From: Variovorax sp. 54
GTDB lineage: Bacteria > Pseudomonadota > Gammaproteobacteria > Burkholderiales > Burkholderiaceae_C
NCBI RefSeq assembly: GCF_002754375.1
Contig: NZ_PEFF01000001.1
Coordinates: forward strand, 4,357,501 to 4,421,500
Reading direction: 5' to 3'
Length of the DNA: 64,000 nt
Shown: positions 20,156-31,626 of the stretch, piece by piece
Layout: each line of letters begins with the position of its first letter
Numbering within the stretch: position 1 is the first letter of the stretch
Position numbers and translations under genes: made by a program
Notes under the pieces: generated by a model
Database searches by the model: none
Told to the model about the DNA's origin: nothing
The model's input: the letters and a program-made list of their open reading frames with translations, nothing else

Positions 20156-20259
20156 CCCCTCTCCCCTCGGGGAGAGGGCAGGGTGAGGGGGCAGCGGCAT
20201 GCCCACCGCCGGGGCCGCATGCCCTCACCCCAACCCTCTCCCGCGTGCGGGAGAGGGGG
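20156..20259. repeat. REP-like inverted pair between binding-protein and permease genes
   Basis: The first element (20156-20190) reads CCCCTCTCCCCTCGGGGAGA then GGGCAGGGTGAGGGG. The second (20222-20259) is its inverse, starting CCCTCACCCCAACCCTCTCC. Each folds into a GC-rich hairpin and together they can form a longer one. Such dispersed repeats are common between proteobacterial genes. Confidence 0.8.
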
Positions 20260-20282
20260 CAACAGCCAGAGAGGAACAGACC

Positions 20283-21140
20283 ATGAAAAGACTCCTGCCC
20301 CGCGCCCTCATGGCGCCCGCCGTGCTCACGCTCTTCCTCTGGATGATCGTGCCGCTGCTGATGACGTTGTACTTCTCGTTCGTGAACTACAACCTCATGC
20401 AACCCGGCGAACGCACGTTCGCGGGCCTCGAGAACTTTCACTATTTCGTCACCGACCCCGACTTCTGGCCGGCCACGTGGAACACGCTGCTGCTCATCGG
20501 CAGCGTGATCGTCATCACGGTGGTGTTCGGCGTGCTGCTCGCGCTGCTGGTGAACGAGCCCTTCCCGGGCCGCGGCATCGTGCGCGTGCTGCTGATCTCG
20601 CCCTTCTTCGTCATGCCCGCAGTGAACGCGCTGCTGTGGAAGCACATGATGATGAACCCGATCTATGGTGTGCTCGCCGACCTGTGGCGCTTCTTCGGCG
20701 CGCAGCCGGTCGACTGGCTCACCGATGTGCCGCTGTTCTCCGTGATCATCATGGTGGCGTGGCAGTGGCTGCCGTTTGCCTGCCTGATCTTCATCACCTC
20801 GCTGCAGTCGCTGGACCGCGAGCAGATGGAAGCCGCGCGCATGGACGGCGCGAGTTCGTTCCAGCGCTTCTTCTATCTCACCATTCCGCACCTCGGCCGC
20901 CCGATGGCGGTCGTGATCATGATCGAGATGATCTTCCTGCTCAGCGTGTTCGCCGAGATCGCCATCACCACCAATGGCGGCCCGGGCAACGAGAGCACGA
21001 ACATGACCTACATGATCTTCAAGCAGTCGCTCATGAATTTCGATGTGGGCGTGGCCTCCGCCGGTGCGCTGTTCGCGGTGGTGCTGGCGAACATCGTCGC
21101 GGTGTTCCTCATCCGCATCATCGGCAAGAACCTTGATTGA
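20283..21140 (+). CDS. Polyol ABC transporter permease (MtlF/SmoF type)
   Basis: The ATG at 20283 follows the ribosome site GAGAGGAAC and gives 285 residues; the frame open back to 20199 crosses the repeat. It has six hydrophobic segments, starting with PAVLTLFLWMIVPLLMTLYF, and the permease EAA loop EAARMDGASSFQRFF with IPHLGRP. It is one half of the inner-membrane channel of the polyol importer, paired with the next gene and energised by the ATPase after that. The order matches mtlEFGK of Pseudomonas and smoEFGK of Rhodobacter. Confidence 0.93.
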   Translation: MKRLLPRALMAPAVLTLFLWMIVPLLMTLYFSFVNYNLMQPGERTFAGLENFHYFVTDPDFWPATWNTLLLIGSVIVITVVFGVLLALLVNEPFPGRGIVRVLLISPFFVMPAVNALLWKHMMMNPIYGVLADLWRFFGAQPVDWLTDVPLFSVIIMVAWQWLPFACLIFITSLQSLDREQMEAARMDGASSFQRFFYLTIPHLGRPMAVVIMIEMIFLLSVFAEIAITTNGGPGNESTNMTYMIFKQSLMNFDVGVASAGALFAVVLANIVAVFLIRIIGKNLD

Positions 21141-21153
21141 AGAAGGAACGACC

Positions 21154-21978
21154 ATGCAACCCAGCAACTTCCTTCCCCAGCTGCTGCGCACCGTCGGTGC
21201 GTGGGCCGTGGCACTGCTCCTGTTCTTCCCGCTCGGCTGGCTGTTCCTCACGGCCTTCAAGACGGAGCTGCAGGCGATCCACGTGCCGCCGCTGTTCATC
21301 TTCGAGCCCACGCTCGACAACTTCGGCGAAGTGCAGCGCCGCAGCGACTACCTGCTGTATGCGCGCAACTCGCTCATCACCAGCCTGGGCTCGACCATCC
21401 TGGGCCTGCTCATCGCCGCACCCGCCGCGTACTCGATGGCGTTCTTTCGCACGAAGAAGACGCGCGACATCCTCATGTGGATGCTCTCCACCAAGATGAT
21501 GCCGGCCGTCGGTGCGCTGGTGCCGATCTACGTGCTCGCGCAGACCGCCGGCATGCTGGATTCGCTCACCGCGCTGACCATCGTGTTCACGCTGTCGAAC
21601 CTGCCGATCATGGTCTGGATGCTCTACAGCGCCTACAAGGACATTCCGAACGAGATCCTCGAAGCCGCGCGCATGGACGGCGCCAGCCTGTGGACCGAGT
21701 TCCGCCACGTCGTGCTGCCGCTGTCGGTCGGCGGGCTCGCATCGACCGGCCTGCTGTGCCTGGTGCTGAGCTGGAACGAGGCCTTCTGGGCCCTGAACCT
21801 CACCTCCGCCAAGGCCGGCACGCTGGCCACGCTCATTGCCTCGTACTCCAGCCCCGAGGGCCTGTTCTGGGCCAAGTTATCGGCTGCCTCGCTGATGGCC
21901 ATCGCGCCCATCGTCGTGTTCGGCTGGTTCAGCCAGAAGCAGCTCGTGCAGGGCCTGACCTTCGGCGCCGTCAAGTAA
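21154..21978 (+). CDS. Polyol ABC transporter permease (MtlG/SmoG type)
   Basis: The start at 21154 is preceded by GAAGGAACG and gives 274 residues. Six membrane segments are visible, from VGAWAVALLLFFPLGWLFL onward, with the EAA loop EAARMDGASLWTEFRHVVLP. It forms the second half of the polyol channel with the preceding permease. The short spacing between the two genes (13 bases) suggests coupled expression. The C-terminus QKQLVQGLTFGAVK is typical of MalG-class sugar permeases. Confidence 0.93.
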   Translation: MQPSNFLPQLLRTVGAWAVALLLFFPLGWLFLTAFKTELQAIHVPPLFIFEPTLDNFGEVQRRSDYLLYARNSLITSLGSTILGLLIAAPAAYSMAFFRTKKTRDILMWMLSTKMMPAVGALVPIYVLAQTAGMLDSLTALTIVFTLSNLPIMVWMLYSAYKDIPNEILEAARMDGASLWTEFRHVVLPLSVGGLASTGLLCLVLSWNEAFWALNLTSAKAGTLATLIASYSSPEGLFWAKLSAASLMAIAPIVVFGWFSQKQLVQGLTFGAVK

Positions 21979-21995
21979 AGAAAGGGAGACATCTC

Positions 21996-23033
<1,038 letters not shown>

Positions 23034-23066
23034 CCCGACCTCACTTCATTTTTCCGGACCTTTCCT

Positions 23067-24506
23067 GTGACCCTCGCAGCAGCAGCGGCCCTCGTGCCCA
23101 CCCCACCGGCGCCTTCGGAATTCACGGTGCTTCACCTCGGCCTCGGCTCGTTCCACCGTGCCCACCAGGCCGTCTACCTGCAGCGGCTGATCGATGCGGG
23201 CGACACCCGCTGGTCGCTGTCGGGCGCCAACATCCGGCCGGACATGGCCGAGGTCGTCGCAGCGTTGCAGGCCCAGGGCGGGCGCTACACGCTCGAGACG
23301 GTGTCGCCGGCCGGCGAGTACCGCTACGAGCAGATCGAAGCGATCCGCGAAGTGCTGCCGTACGAACCGTCGCTGGCCGCAGTGATTGCGCGCGGCGCCG
23401 CGCCGTCCACGCGCATCGTCTCCTTCACCGTGACCGAGGCGGGCTACTACCTCGACACCAAGGGCCGGCTGGACCTGTCGTTCGCCGACCTCGCGGCCGA
23501 CATCGAACGCGCGCGGCGTGGCGAGGCCGGCGAGACGATCTACGGTGCGGTCTGCGCGATCCTGCGGGCACGGCGTGCCGCGCAGGCGGGCCCCGTGACA
23601 CTGCTGAACTGCGACAACCTGCGCCACAACGGCGACCGCTTCCGCGCGGGCTTGCTCGAATTCATCGCGCTGGTCGGCGACGCGCCGCTGCAGGCCTGGG
23701 TGGATGCCAACACCCGCTGCCCGAACGCGATGGTCGACCGCATCACGCCGCGGCCCCCGCCCGAGTTGCGCGCGCGCGTGCAGGCCGCCACGGGCCGCGA
23801 CGATGGCGCCGCGGTCACGGGCGAGAGCTTCATCCAGTGGGTGATCGAAGACGATTTCGTCGCCGGCCGGCCCGACTGGGACCGCGTGGGTGCCGAGCTG
23901 GTCGACTCGGTGCAGCCGTATGAGGAGGCCAAGATCCGCATCCTCAACGCCACGCACAGCTGCATCGCCTGGGCGGGCACGCTGGCGGGGCTGGGGTTCA
24001 TCCACGAAGGCACGCACGACGCGGCCATTCGCCGGATGGCTTTCGACTACGTGACCGACGACGTCATCCCGTGCCTGAGCCCGAGCCCGATCGACCTCGC
24101 GGCCTACCGCGACGTGGTGCTCGACCGCTTCGGCAACCCCGCGATCCGCGACACCAACCAGCGCGTGGCGGCCGACGGCTTTTCGAAGATCCCGGGCTTC
24201 ATCGCACCGACCGTGCGCGAGCGCCTCGCGGCGGGGCAGGGCATCGACAGCGTGGCGATGCTGCCTGCGCTGTTCCTCGCGTTCCTGCAGCGCTGGCATC
24301 GGGGCGAGCTGCCCTACGCCTACCAGGACCAGAGCATGGACGACGCCGTGGCGCACGCCCTCTGTGACGCGGCCGACCCGGTGGCGGCGTTGTGCGCCGA
24401 TGCCGGGCTGTGGGGCAGCCTCGCGGGCGATGCGCGGCTGGTCGACGCGGTGCGCCGTGCCGGCGAGCGCGTGGCGCGCTTCATCGCGGAGAAGGCCGCG
24501 CCATGA
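23067..24506 (+). CDS. Mannitol 2-dehydrogenase family protein (polyol dehydrogenase, MtlD/MtlK-like)
   Basis: This 479-residue protein starts with GTG at 23067. The N-terminal nucleotide-binding region reads VLHLGLGSFHRAHQAVYL. The catalytic set K289, N294 and H297 lies in AKIRILNATHSCIAWAG, with the spacing of Lys295/Asn300/His303 of Pseudomonas fluorescens mannitol 2-dehydrogenase. NTRCPNAMVDRITP and TNQRVAADGFSKIPGF are also family motifs. It oxidises D-mannitol to D-fructose with NAD+, and relatives also take D-arabitol to D-xylulose, which would supply the fructokinase and xylulokinase of this operon. Its stop overlaps the next start (ATGA). Confidence 0.94.
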   Translation: MTLAAAAALVPTPPAPSEFTVLHLGLGSFHRAHQAVYLQRLIDAGDTRWSLSGANIRPDMAEVVAALQAQGGRYTLETVSPAGEYRYEQIEAIREVLPYEPSLAAVIARGAAPSTRIVSFTVTEAGYYLDTKGRLDLSFADLAADIERARRGEAGETIYGAVCAILRARRAAQAGPVTLLNCDNLRHNGDRFRAGLLEFIALVGDAPLQAWVDANTRCPNAMVDRITPRPPPELRARVQAATGRDDGAAVTGESFIQWVIEDDFVAGRPDWDRVGAELVDSVQPYEEAKIRILNATHSCIAWAGTLAGLGFIHEGTHDAAIRRMAFDYVTDDVIPCLSPSPIDLAAYRDVVLDRFGNPAIRDTNQRVAADGFSKIPGFIAPTVRERLAAGQGIDSVAMLPALFLAFLQRWHRGELPYAYQDQSMDDAVAHALCDAADPVAALCADAGLWGSLAGDARLVDAVRRAGERVARFIAEKAAP

Positions 24507-25291
24507 GCGGCCGGCTGCAGGACCGCCATGTGCTGCTGACCGGCGCCGCCGGCGGCATCGGTCTGGCCGTGGCCGAGGCCTGCATCGCCGAGGGCGCGCG
24601 CTGCAGCGTGATCGACCGCGCGACTGCCGCGCCCGATGCAGTGCGGGCTCTGCAGAAGCGCCACCCCGACAGCCTCGCTTACATCGCGGCCGACGTGACC
24701 GACACACAGGCCATCGCGCACATGCTGGCCGCGGCACAGGTCGCCTTCGGCCCCATTCACACGCTGTTCAACAACGCCGCCGTGTTCGACCTCGCGCCGC
24801 TGCTCGATAGCGACGAAGCCTCGTTCGATCGACTGTTCGCCGTCAACGTGAAGGGCATGTTCTTCGTGATGCAGGCCGTGCTGCGCCACATGGTCGAGGC
24901 CGGCACGCCGGGCGCGTCGGTCATCAACATGGCCTCGCAGGCCGGGCGCCGCGGCGAGGCGCTGGTGTCGCACTACTGCGCGACCAAGGCGGCCGTCATC
25001 AGCTACACGCAGAGCGCCGCGCTGGCCATGGCGCCGCACGGCATCCGCGTCAACGGCATCGCCCCCGGTGTGGTCGACACGCCGATGTGGGACCATGTCG
25101 ACAGCCTGTTTGCCAAAGCCGAAGGGCTCGCGCCGGGCGAGAAGAAGCGGCGTGTCGGCCTCGACGTGCCGCTCGGGCGCATGGGCGTGCCGGGCGACAT
25201 TGCAGGGGCGGCGGTGTTTCTCGCCAGCGACGAGGCGCGCTACATCACGGCGCAGACCCTCAATGTCGATGGCGGCAATGTCATGAGCTGA
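24503..25291 (+). CDS. Short-chain polyol dehydrogenase (glucitol/iditol dehydrogenase-like)
   Basis: The ATG at 24503 overlaps the preceding stop and gives 262 residues. Classical SDR features are present: cofactor loop TGAAGGIG (residues 13-20), NNAA (90-93), catalytic S145, Y158 and K162 (VSHYCATKAA), and PGVVDTPMWD in the substrate loop. SmoS/PolS-type enzymes oxidise glucitol to fructose or L-iditol and galactitol to the matching ketoses with NAD+. With the preceding mannitol dehydrogenase, the operon can handle several polyol configurations. The exact substrate cannot be read from sequence. Confidence 0.92.
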   Translation: MSGRLQDRHVLLTGAAGGIGLAVAEACIAEGARCSVIDRATAAPDAVRALQKRHPDSLAYIAADVTDTQAIAHMLAAAQVAFGPIHTLFNNAAVFDLAPLLDSDEASFDRLFAVNVKGMFFVMQAVLRHMVEAGTPGASVINMASQAGRRGEALVSHYCATKAAVISYTQSAALAMAPHGIRVNGIAPGVVDTPMWDHVDSLFAKAEGLAPGEKKRRVGLDVPLGRMGVPGDIAGAAVFLASDEARYITAQTLNVDGGNVMS

Positions 25292-25305
25292 ACTTCCTCT
25301 TTCGC

Positions 25306-25977
25306 ATGAACGACGATTTCCATCTGTACCTCGACAGCGCCGACCTGGCCGAACTGCAGGCCTGCCTGCCGCACCCGGTGGTGCATGGCGTGACGACCAA
25401 CCCGACGCTGCTGCAGCGTGCCGGCGTGGGCCGCGCGGCCGTGCCGGGGCTGCTCAAGCGCTGCATCGACCTGGGCGCGCGCCAGGTGCAGGCGCAGGTC
25501 TATTCGAGCGAAGTCGACGGCATGCTCGAAGACGCGCAGGCACTGCTGCCGCAGTTCGACCGCGGCCAGCTCGTCATCAAAATTCCCGCCACGCGCCAGG
25601 GCCTGGATGCGGGCGCGCAGCTCATCGCGCAGGGCGTGCCCGTCACCTGGACCGCCGTGTACGCGCCCGAGCAGGCGCACTTCGCCGCGCAACTGGGCGC
25701 GGCCTATGCGGCGCCGTACCTCGGCCGGCTCGAAGACGCCGGCATCGACGGGCTCGGGCTCATCGCGCAGATGCAGTCGCTGGTCGCGCGGCGCCCCGCG
25801 TCGGGCACGCGGCTGCTGGTGGCGAGCATCCGATCGCGTGCGGCGTACCTGTCGCTGCTGGCGCTGGGCGTGGGCGCCATCACCATTCCGCCGCGCCTCT
25901 TTGCCGAGCTGCTCGACCATCCCGCCACCCTGGCTGCCGAAGCGGGTTTCCTGGCCGATGCCCGGGCCTTGCCCTGA
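25306..25977 (+). CDS. Fructose-6-phosphate aldolase / small transaldolase-like protein (FSA family)
   Basis: The start at 25306 gives 223 residues, the size of FSA (220) rather than full transaldolase. Conserved features are LYLDSADLAEL at the start, GVTTNPTLL, the Schiff-base lysine K92 in LVIKIPAT, TAVYAPEQ, and Y138 in AAPYLGR matching the FSA catalytic tyrosine. FSA enzymes cleave or form fructose 6-phosphate from dihydroxyacetone and glyceraldehyde 3-phosphate. Its place between the polyol dehydrogenases and fructokinase is not part of the classical Pseudomonas mtl operon, so it may add an aldol branch for ketose (phosphates). The true transaldolase is a separate gene at 12457. Confidence 0.85.
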   Translation: MNDDFHLYLDSADLAELQACLPHPVVHGVTTNPTLLQRAGVGRAAVPGLLKRCIDLGARQVQAQVYSSEVDGMLEDAQALLPQFDRGQLVIKIPATRQGLDAGAQLIAQGVPVTWTAVYAPEQAHFAAQLGAAYAAPYLGRLEDAGIDGLGLIAQMQSLVARRPASGTRLLVASIRSRAAYLSLLALGVGAITIPPRLFAELLDHPATLAAEAGFLADARALP

Positions 25978-26000
25978 CAGAAGCACAAAATAAACACACC

Positions 26001-26969
26001 ATGCGCATTGCACTCACGGGCGAGGCCCTGATCGATTTCACCGCCGGCGAAGGGGGTTCGCTGGCGTTCCTGGGCCATGAGGGCGGCTCGCCGCTCAACA
26101 CGGCCGTGGCCTGCGCGCGGCTTGGGCAGCCGACCGGCTTTCTCACGCAGCTCTCGACCGACCTGTTTGGCGAACGGCTCATGGCCTTTCTCGAACGCAA
26201 CGGCGTCGACACCCGCCTCATCCTGCGCAGCGATGCGCCGTCGACGCTGGCCTTTGTCGAGCGCACGCTGCAGACCAACCGCTACGCCTTCTACACACGC
26301 GGCAGTGCCGACGCGACCTGGGCGCCCGAGCCGCTGCCGCAGCTGCCGGCGGAATGCCGCTTCTTGCACTTCGGCTCGATCTCGCTGCTGCAGGAGCCGG
26401 CGTCGTCGCGCATCACCGACCTCGTGGCGGCCCACACGGGGCGCTGTGTGATCGTGTTCGATCCCAACGTGCGGCCCAGCCTGATCCCGAACATGGCCGC
26501 CTACCGCGCCCGTGTCACCGAGTGGTTCGCCATGGCCGACCTCGTCAAGCTCAGTGACGAAGACGCCCAGTTGCTCGCCCCCGGGCGGCCCGTCGATGCG
26601 CTCGCGGCCGAGTGCCTCACGGCCGGCGCGCGCGCCGTGGTCGTCACGCGCGGCGGTGCCGGCGCCACGCTGTGGCGCACCGGCAGTGCCCCGCTCACCG
26701 TGGCCGCGCCGCGCGTCGAGGTGGTCGACACCATCGGCGCGGGCGACACCTTCACCGCCGGGCTGTCGGTGGCGCTGCTGGCGCATGGCGTGGCGCATCC
26801 GGCGCAACTGGCCGAACTGGGCGACGACGCCTGGCGCGCCGTGATGCGTTTCGCCGCCACCGCCGCGGCCCTGAATTGCACCCGCGAGGGCGCCGATCCA
26901 CCGACGCTGGAAGCCGTTCACACGGCGCTTTCGCAGGAAGACAATGCGGCCGTCGCTTCCCGGCCCTGA
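26001..26969 (+). CDS. Fructokinase, PfkB family (MtlZ-like)
   Basis: This 322-residue ribokinase-fold sugar kinase starts with TGEALIDFTAGEGG and has GGSPLNTAVACARLG (PfkB signature 1). Signature 2 is DTIGAGDTFTAGL with catalytic base D249. It phosphorylates D-fructose to fructose 6-phosphate in the cytoplasm, the expected next step after mannitol or glucitol oxidation. pgi at 13416 could then feed it to zwf. It corresponds to mtlZ in the Pseudomonas operon. The spacing to the next gene (the AraC regulator) is 15 bases, so all are probably cotranscribed. Confidence 0.93.
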   Translation: MRIALTGEALIDFTAGEGGSLAFLGHEGGSPLNTAVACARLGQPTGFLTQLSTDLFGERLMAFLERNGVDTRLILRSDAPSTLAFVERTLQTNRYAFYTRGSADATWAPEPLPQLPAECRFLHFGSISLLQEPASSRITDLVAAHTGRCVIVFDPNVRPSLIPNMAAYRARVTEWFAMADLVKLSDEDAQLLAPGRPVDALAAECLTAGARAVVVTRGGAGATLWRTGSAPLTVAAPRVEVVDTIGAGDTFTAGLSVALLAHGVAHPAQLAELGDDAWRAVMRFAATAAALNCTREGADPPTLEAVHTALSQEDNAAVASRP

Positions 26970-26984
26970 TCGATCCGTGCTGCC

Positions 26985-27926
26985 ATGACAACGACCACCC
27001 GCAAACGCGCGATCCCTCGCCAACGCCAGCCCGAGCTGGAGCGCGATTTCGCGCGCTCCCCGTCGCTGGGCTACGAGGCCCCGGAAGAAACCGGCCTGGT
27101 GCGCTGCCTCGCGCACGGCTTTCCGAGCCCGCTGGTGCGTTGGCACTTCCATGAAGACTACGAGCTGCACCTGATCACCGAGACCTCGGGCAAGGCCTTC
27201 ATCGGCGACTGGATCGGGCCGTTCCAGCCCGGGCACCTCGTGCTGTGCGGGCCGCGCCTGCCGCACAACTGGATTTCGCTCGACGTGCCCGAAGAAGGTG
27301 CCGCCGGGCGCGACCGCGTGATCCAGTTCCGCCACGAACCCATCGAGCGCGCAGCCGCCGAGATTCCCGAGCTGCGCGACGTGATGCCGCTGCTCGACCG
27401 CGCGCGCCACGGCATCGAGTTCTTCGGCATGTCGGCGCAGGCGCTGGCGTACTGGGACCGCATCAAGGCGGCGCGCGGCGTGCGGCGCCTGGGCCTGTTC
27501 TGCGAGTTCATGGCCGACCTGGCGCAATGCACCGACTACCGGCTGCTGTCGAGCGTGCAGATGCAGGGCGTGCAGGGCAGCGACGGCGATGCGCAGGTCG
27601 ACCAGATCAACGACATCGTCAATCGCATCACCAACAACATGGCCGACTCGATCTCGATGTCGGACATGGCCGTCGAGCTGGGCATGAGCGAGAGCCGCTT
27701 CAGCCGCTTTTTCCGCCGTTCGACCGGCAACAGTTTTACCGACTTCGTGAACCGCGTGCGCATCAACAGTGCCTGTCACCTGTTGATGCAGACCGACCAT
27801 TACGTGACCGACATCTGCTACCAGGTGGGCTTCAACAACGTGGCGAACTTCAACCGGCGCTTTCTCGAGATCAAGGGCATGACGCCCAGCGAGTTCAGGC
27901 GCCAGGCCGACACGCGCTTCGGCTGA
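26985..27926 (+). CDS. AraC/XylS-family transcriptional regulator (MtlR-like)
   Basis: This 313-residue protein has an N-terminal cupin-like sensor (HFHEDYELHLITETSG, GHLVLCGPRLPHNW) and a C-terminal AraC domain with two helix-turn-helix units. The first is MSDMAVELGMSESRFSRFFR; the second includes YVTDICYQVGFNNVANFNRR with the closing motif GMTPSEFR. MtlR, the activator of the Pseudomonas mtl operon, is of this type, so it is the likely polyol-responsive activator. Here it lies inside the operon rather than beside it, which would produce positive feedback. That consequence is inference. Confidence 0.92.
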   Translation: MTTTTRKRAIPRQRQPELERDFARSPSLGYEAPEETGLVRCLAHGFPSPLVRWHFHEDYELHLITETSGKAFIGDWIGPFQPGHLVLCGPRLPHNWISLDVPEEGAAGRDRVIQFRHEPIERAAAEIPELRDVMPLLDRARHGIEFFGMSAQALAYWDRIKAARGVRRLGLFCEFMADLAQCTDYRLLSSVQMQGVQGSDGDAQVDQINDIVNRITNNMADSISMSDMAVELGMSESRFSRFFRRSTGNSFTDFVNRVRINSACHLLMQTDHYVTDICYQVGFNNVANFNRRFLEIKGMTPSEFRRQADTRFG

Positions 27927-27978
27927 TTTCTTTCAAGGCGAACGCGCCTGCTCCAAAGGCGCCATCAGGGAGACGATC

Positions 27979-29445
27979 TTGTATCTGGGACTCGACCTCG
28001 GCACGTCCGAGCTCAAGGCGTTGCTGCTCGCGGACGATCACCGCATCGTCGGCGTGGCACGCGCGCCGCTCACGGTCGACCGGCCGCAACCGCTGTGGTC
28101 GGAACAGGCGCCCGCCCAGTGGTGGCAGGCGCTCGACACGGTCATGACCGAACTGCGCGCGGCGCATGCCGAGGCGCTGTCGCAGGTGCGCGCCATCGGC
28201 CTGTCGGGCCAGATGCACGGCGCCACGCTGCTCGATGCGGCAGGCGAGGTGCTGCGCCCGGCCATCCTCTGGAACGACGGCCGCAGCGGCGCGCAGTGCG
28301 AGGCGCTCACGCGCGCCGTGCCGCGCCTGGGCGAGATCGCGGGCAACCTCGCGATGCCCGGCTTCACCGCGCCCAAGCTGCTGTGGGTGCGCGAGCACGA
28401 GCCCGAGGTCTTCGCCCGCGTCGCGCGCGTGCTGCTGCCCAAAGACTGGCTGCGCTTCATGCTCAGCGGCGAGGCGGTCAGCGAGATGTCCGATGCGGCC
28501 GGCACGCTCTGGCTCGACGTGGGCGCGCGCGACTGGTCCGACGAACTGCTTGCCGCCACGGGGCTCACGCGCGATCACATGCCGCGGCTCGTGGAAGGCA
28601 GCGAAATCTCCGCGCTGCTCAAGTCGGAGCTGGCGGCGCGCTGGGGATTGCGCGATGGCGTGAAGATCGCTGGCGGTGCGGGCGACAACGCGGCCAGCGC
28701 GGTCGGCATGGGGCTCGTGGAGCCGGGGCAGGGCTTTGTCTCGCTCGGCACTTCGGGCGTGGTATTCGTCTCGACCGACCGCTTCCTGCCGAACCCCGCG
28801 CAGGCGATGCACGCCTTCTGCCACGCGCTGCCCCAGCGCTGGCACCAGATGTCGGTGATGCTCTCGGCCGCGAGCGCGGTGAGCTGGGCGACCAAGACCT
28901 TCAAGTTCGCGGACGAGGCGGCATTGCTCGAAGCGGCGGCGTCGATCGCGCTGGCGGACCGGGCGCGATGCCCGCTGTTCCTGCCGTACCTGTCGGGCGA
29001 ACGCTCGCCGCACAACAACCCGAACGCCCAAGGCGTGCTCTTCGGGCTGACGCATGCGCACGGTCCTGCAGAGATCGCCTATGCCGTGGTCGAGGGCGTG
29101 AGCTTCGGCCTGCGCGATGGCTTCGACACCTTGCGCCTGCCGGCCGACATGCCGCTGCGCGAAGTCGCGCTCGTGGGCGGTGGTGCGCGCAGTGTCTGGT
29201 GGGGCCAGCTGCTGGCCGACATCTTCCAGGTGGAGCTCACGCTCTACGCAGGCAGCGAGACCGGTGGTGCGCTCGGTGCGGCGCGGTTGGCGTGGCTGGC
29301 CGATGGGGGCGCGGTGGCCGACGTGTGCACGCTGCCGCCGGTGAAGCAGACGCTGACGCCTTCATCCGACGGGGCGGGTGAACACAAGACGCGGCATGCG
29401 CGTTTTCAGGTGCTGTACATGGCGCTGCGCGACCAGTTTCGATAA
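27979..29445 (+). CDS. xylB: Xylulokinase (MtlY-like)
   Basis: The TTG at 27979, after AGGGAGACGA, starts the family N-terminus YLGLDLGTSELKALL and gives 488 residues. FGGY-kinase motifs are GLSGQMHGATLLD, ILWNDGRS, GAGDNAASAVGMG, GTSGVVF and ALVGGGARS. It phosphorylates D-xylulose to xylulose 5-phosphate, the product expected if the operon oxidises D-arabitol, or xylitol via another enzyme. It is the last gene of the polyol operon and ends just before a strong terminator. The rare TTG start may reduce its translation. Confidence 0.94.
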   Translation: MYLGLDLGTSELKALLLADDHRIVGVARAPLTVDRPQPLWSEQAPAQWWQALDTVMTELRAAHAEALSQVRAIGLSGQMHGATLLDAAGEVLRPAILWNDGRSGAQCEALTRAVPRLGEIAGNLAMPGFTAPKLLWVREHEPEVFARVARVLLPKDWLRFMLSGEAVSEMSDAAGTLWLDVGARDWSDELLAATGLTRDHMPRLVEGSEISALLKSELAARWGLRDGVKIAGGAGDNAASAVGMGLVEPGQGFVSLGTSGVVFVSTDRFLPNPAQAMHAFCHALPQRWHQMSVMLSAASAVSWATKTFKFADEAALLEAAASIALADRARCPLFLPYLSGERSPHNNPNAQGVLFGLTHAHGPAEIAYAVVEGVSFGLRDGFDTLRLPADMPLREVALVGGGARSVWWGQLLADIFQVELTLYAGSETGGALGAARLAWLADGGAVADVCTLPPVKQTLTPSSDGAGEHKTRHARFQVLYMALRDQFR

Positions 29446-29462
29446 ACGTCGCGCGCAATGAA

Positions 29463-29486
29463 AAAGGGCCGCTTGCGCGGCCCTTT
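29463..29486. terminator. Bidirectional terminator between xylB and groL
   Basis: Perfect 10-bp stem AAAGGGCCGC / GCGGCCCTTT with loop TTGC. It is flanked by a run of A on the left and CGTTTGG on the right, in the gap between convergent genes. Confidence 0.75.
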
Positions 29487-29514
29487 CGTTTGGTGAGCAG
29501 AGCTCAGCCGGGTA

Positions 29515-31173
<1,659 letters not shown>

Positions 31174-31222
31174 TTAACTCCGAATGGATTGAATTTGGAT
31201 GAGATCGAAAGGAGGAGAAGAA

Positions 31223-31513
31223 TTACTTCTCGACGACTGCGAACAGGTCGTCTTCCTTCATCACGAGCAGTTCGTCGCCATCGACCTTGACGGTCTGGCC
31301 GCTGTACTTGCCGAACAGGACGCGGTCGCCGACCTTTACGGTCAGTGCGGCCAGTTCGCCCTTGTCGTTGCGCTTGCCCGGGCCCACGGCCAGGACTTCA
31401 CCCTGATCGGGCTTTTCGGCGGCTGCGTCGGGGATGACGATGCCGGAGGCGGTCTTGGTTTCGCTGTCAACACGCTTGACGATCACGCGATCGGCCAAAG
31501 GACGAAGTTTCAT
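31223..31513 (-). CDS. groES: 10 kDa co-chaperonin GroES
   Basis: The ATG at 31513 gives 96 residues and the family start [15 protein letters not shown]; an open frame back to 31606 runs into the CIRCE element and is leader. Conserved features are the mobile loop [14 protein letters not shown], the turn VGPGKRND, and [18 protein letters not shown]. It caps the GroEL ring and controls substrate release. It is the first gene of groES-groL, with the operator and promoter placed directly upstream on the minus strand. Confidence 0.98.
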   Translation of the reverse strand: MKLRPLADRVIVKRVDSETKTASGIVIPDAAAEKPDQGEVLAVGPGKRNDKGELAALTVKVGDRVLFGKYSGQTVKVDGDELLVMKEDDLFAVVEK

Positions 31514-31599
31514 TGCATCTCCTGGAAGGGTAAGAAACGGGTTTGTTTGTGGTCGGACGCCGGAGAAACCGGCGACCTGTCGACTGGATGGGAGGGCTG

Positions 31600-31626
31600 T
31601 TAGCACTCGTCAGCAGCGAGTGCTAA
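31600..31626 (-). promoter_or_regulatory. CIRCE operator (HrcA binding site) of groES-groL
   Basis: TTAGCACTC, nine bases, GAGTGCTAA: a perfect match to the CIRCE consensus. HrcA binds this element and represses chaperonin transcription until heat stress. It lies in the 5' leader and touches the -10 box. Confidence 0.97.
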
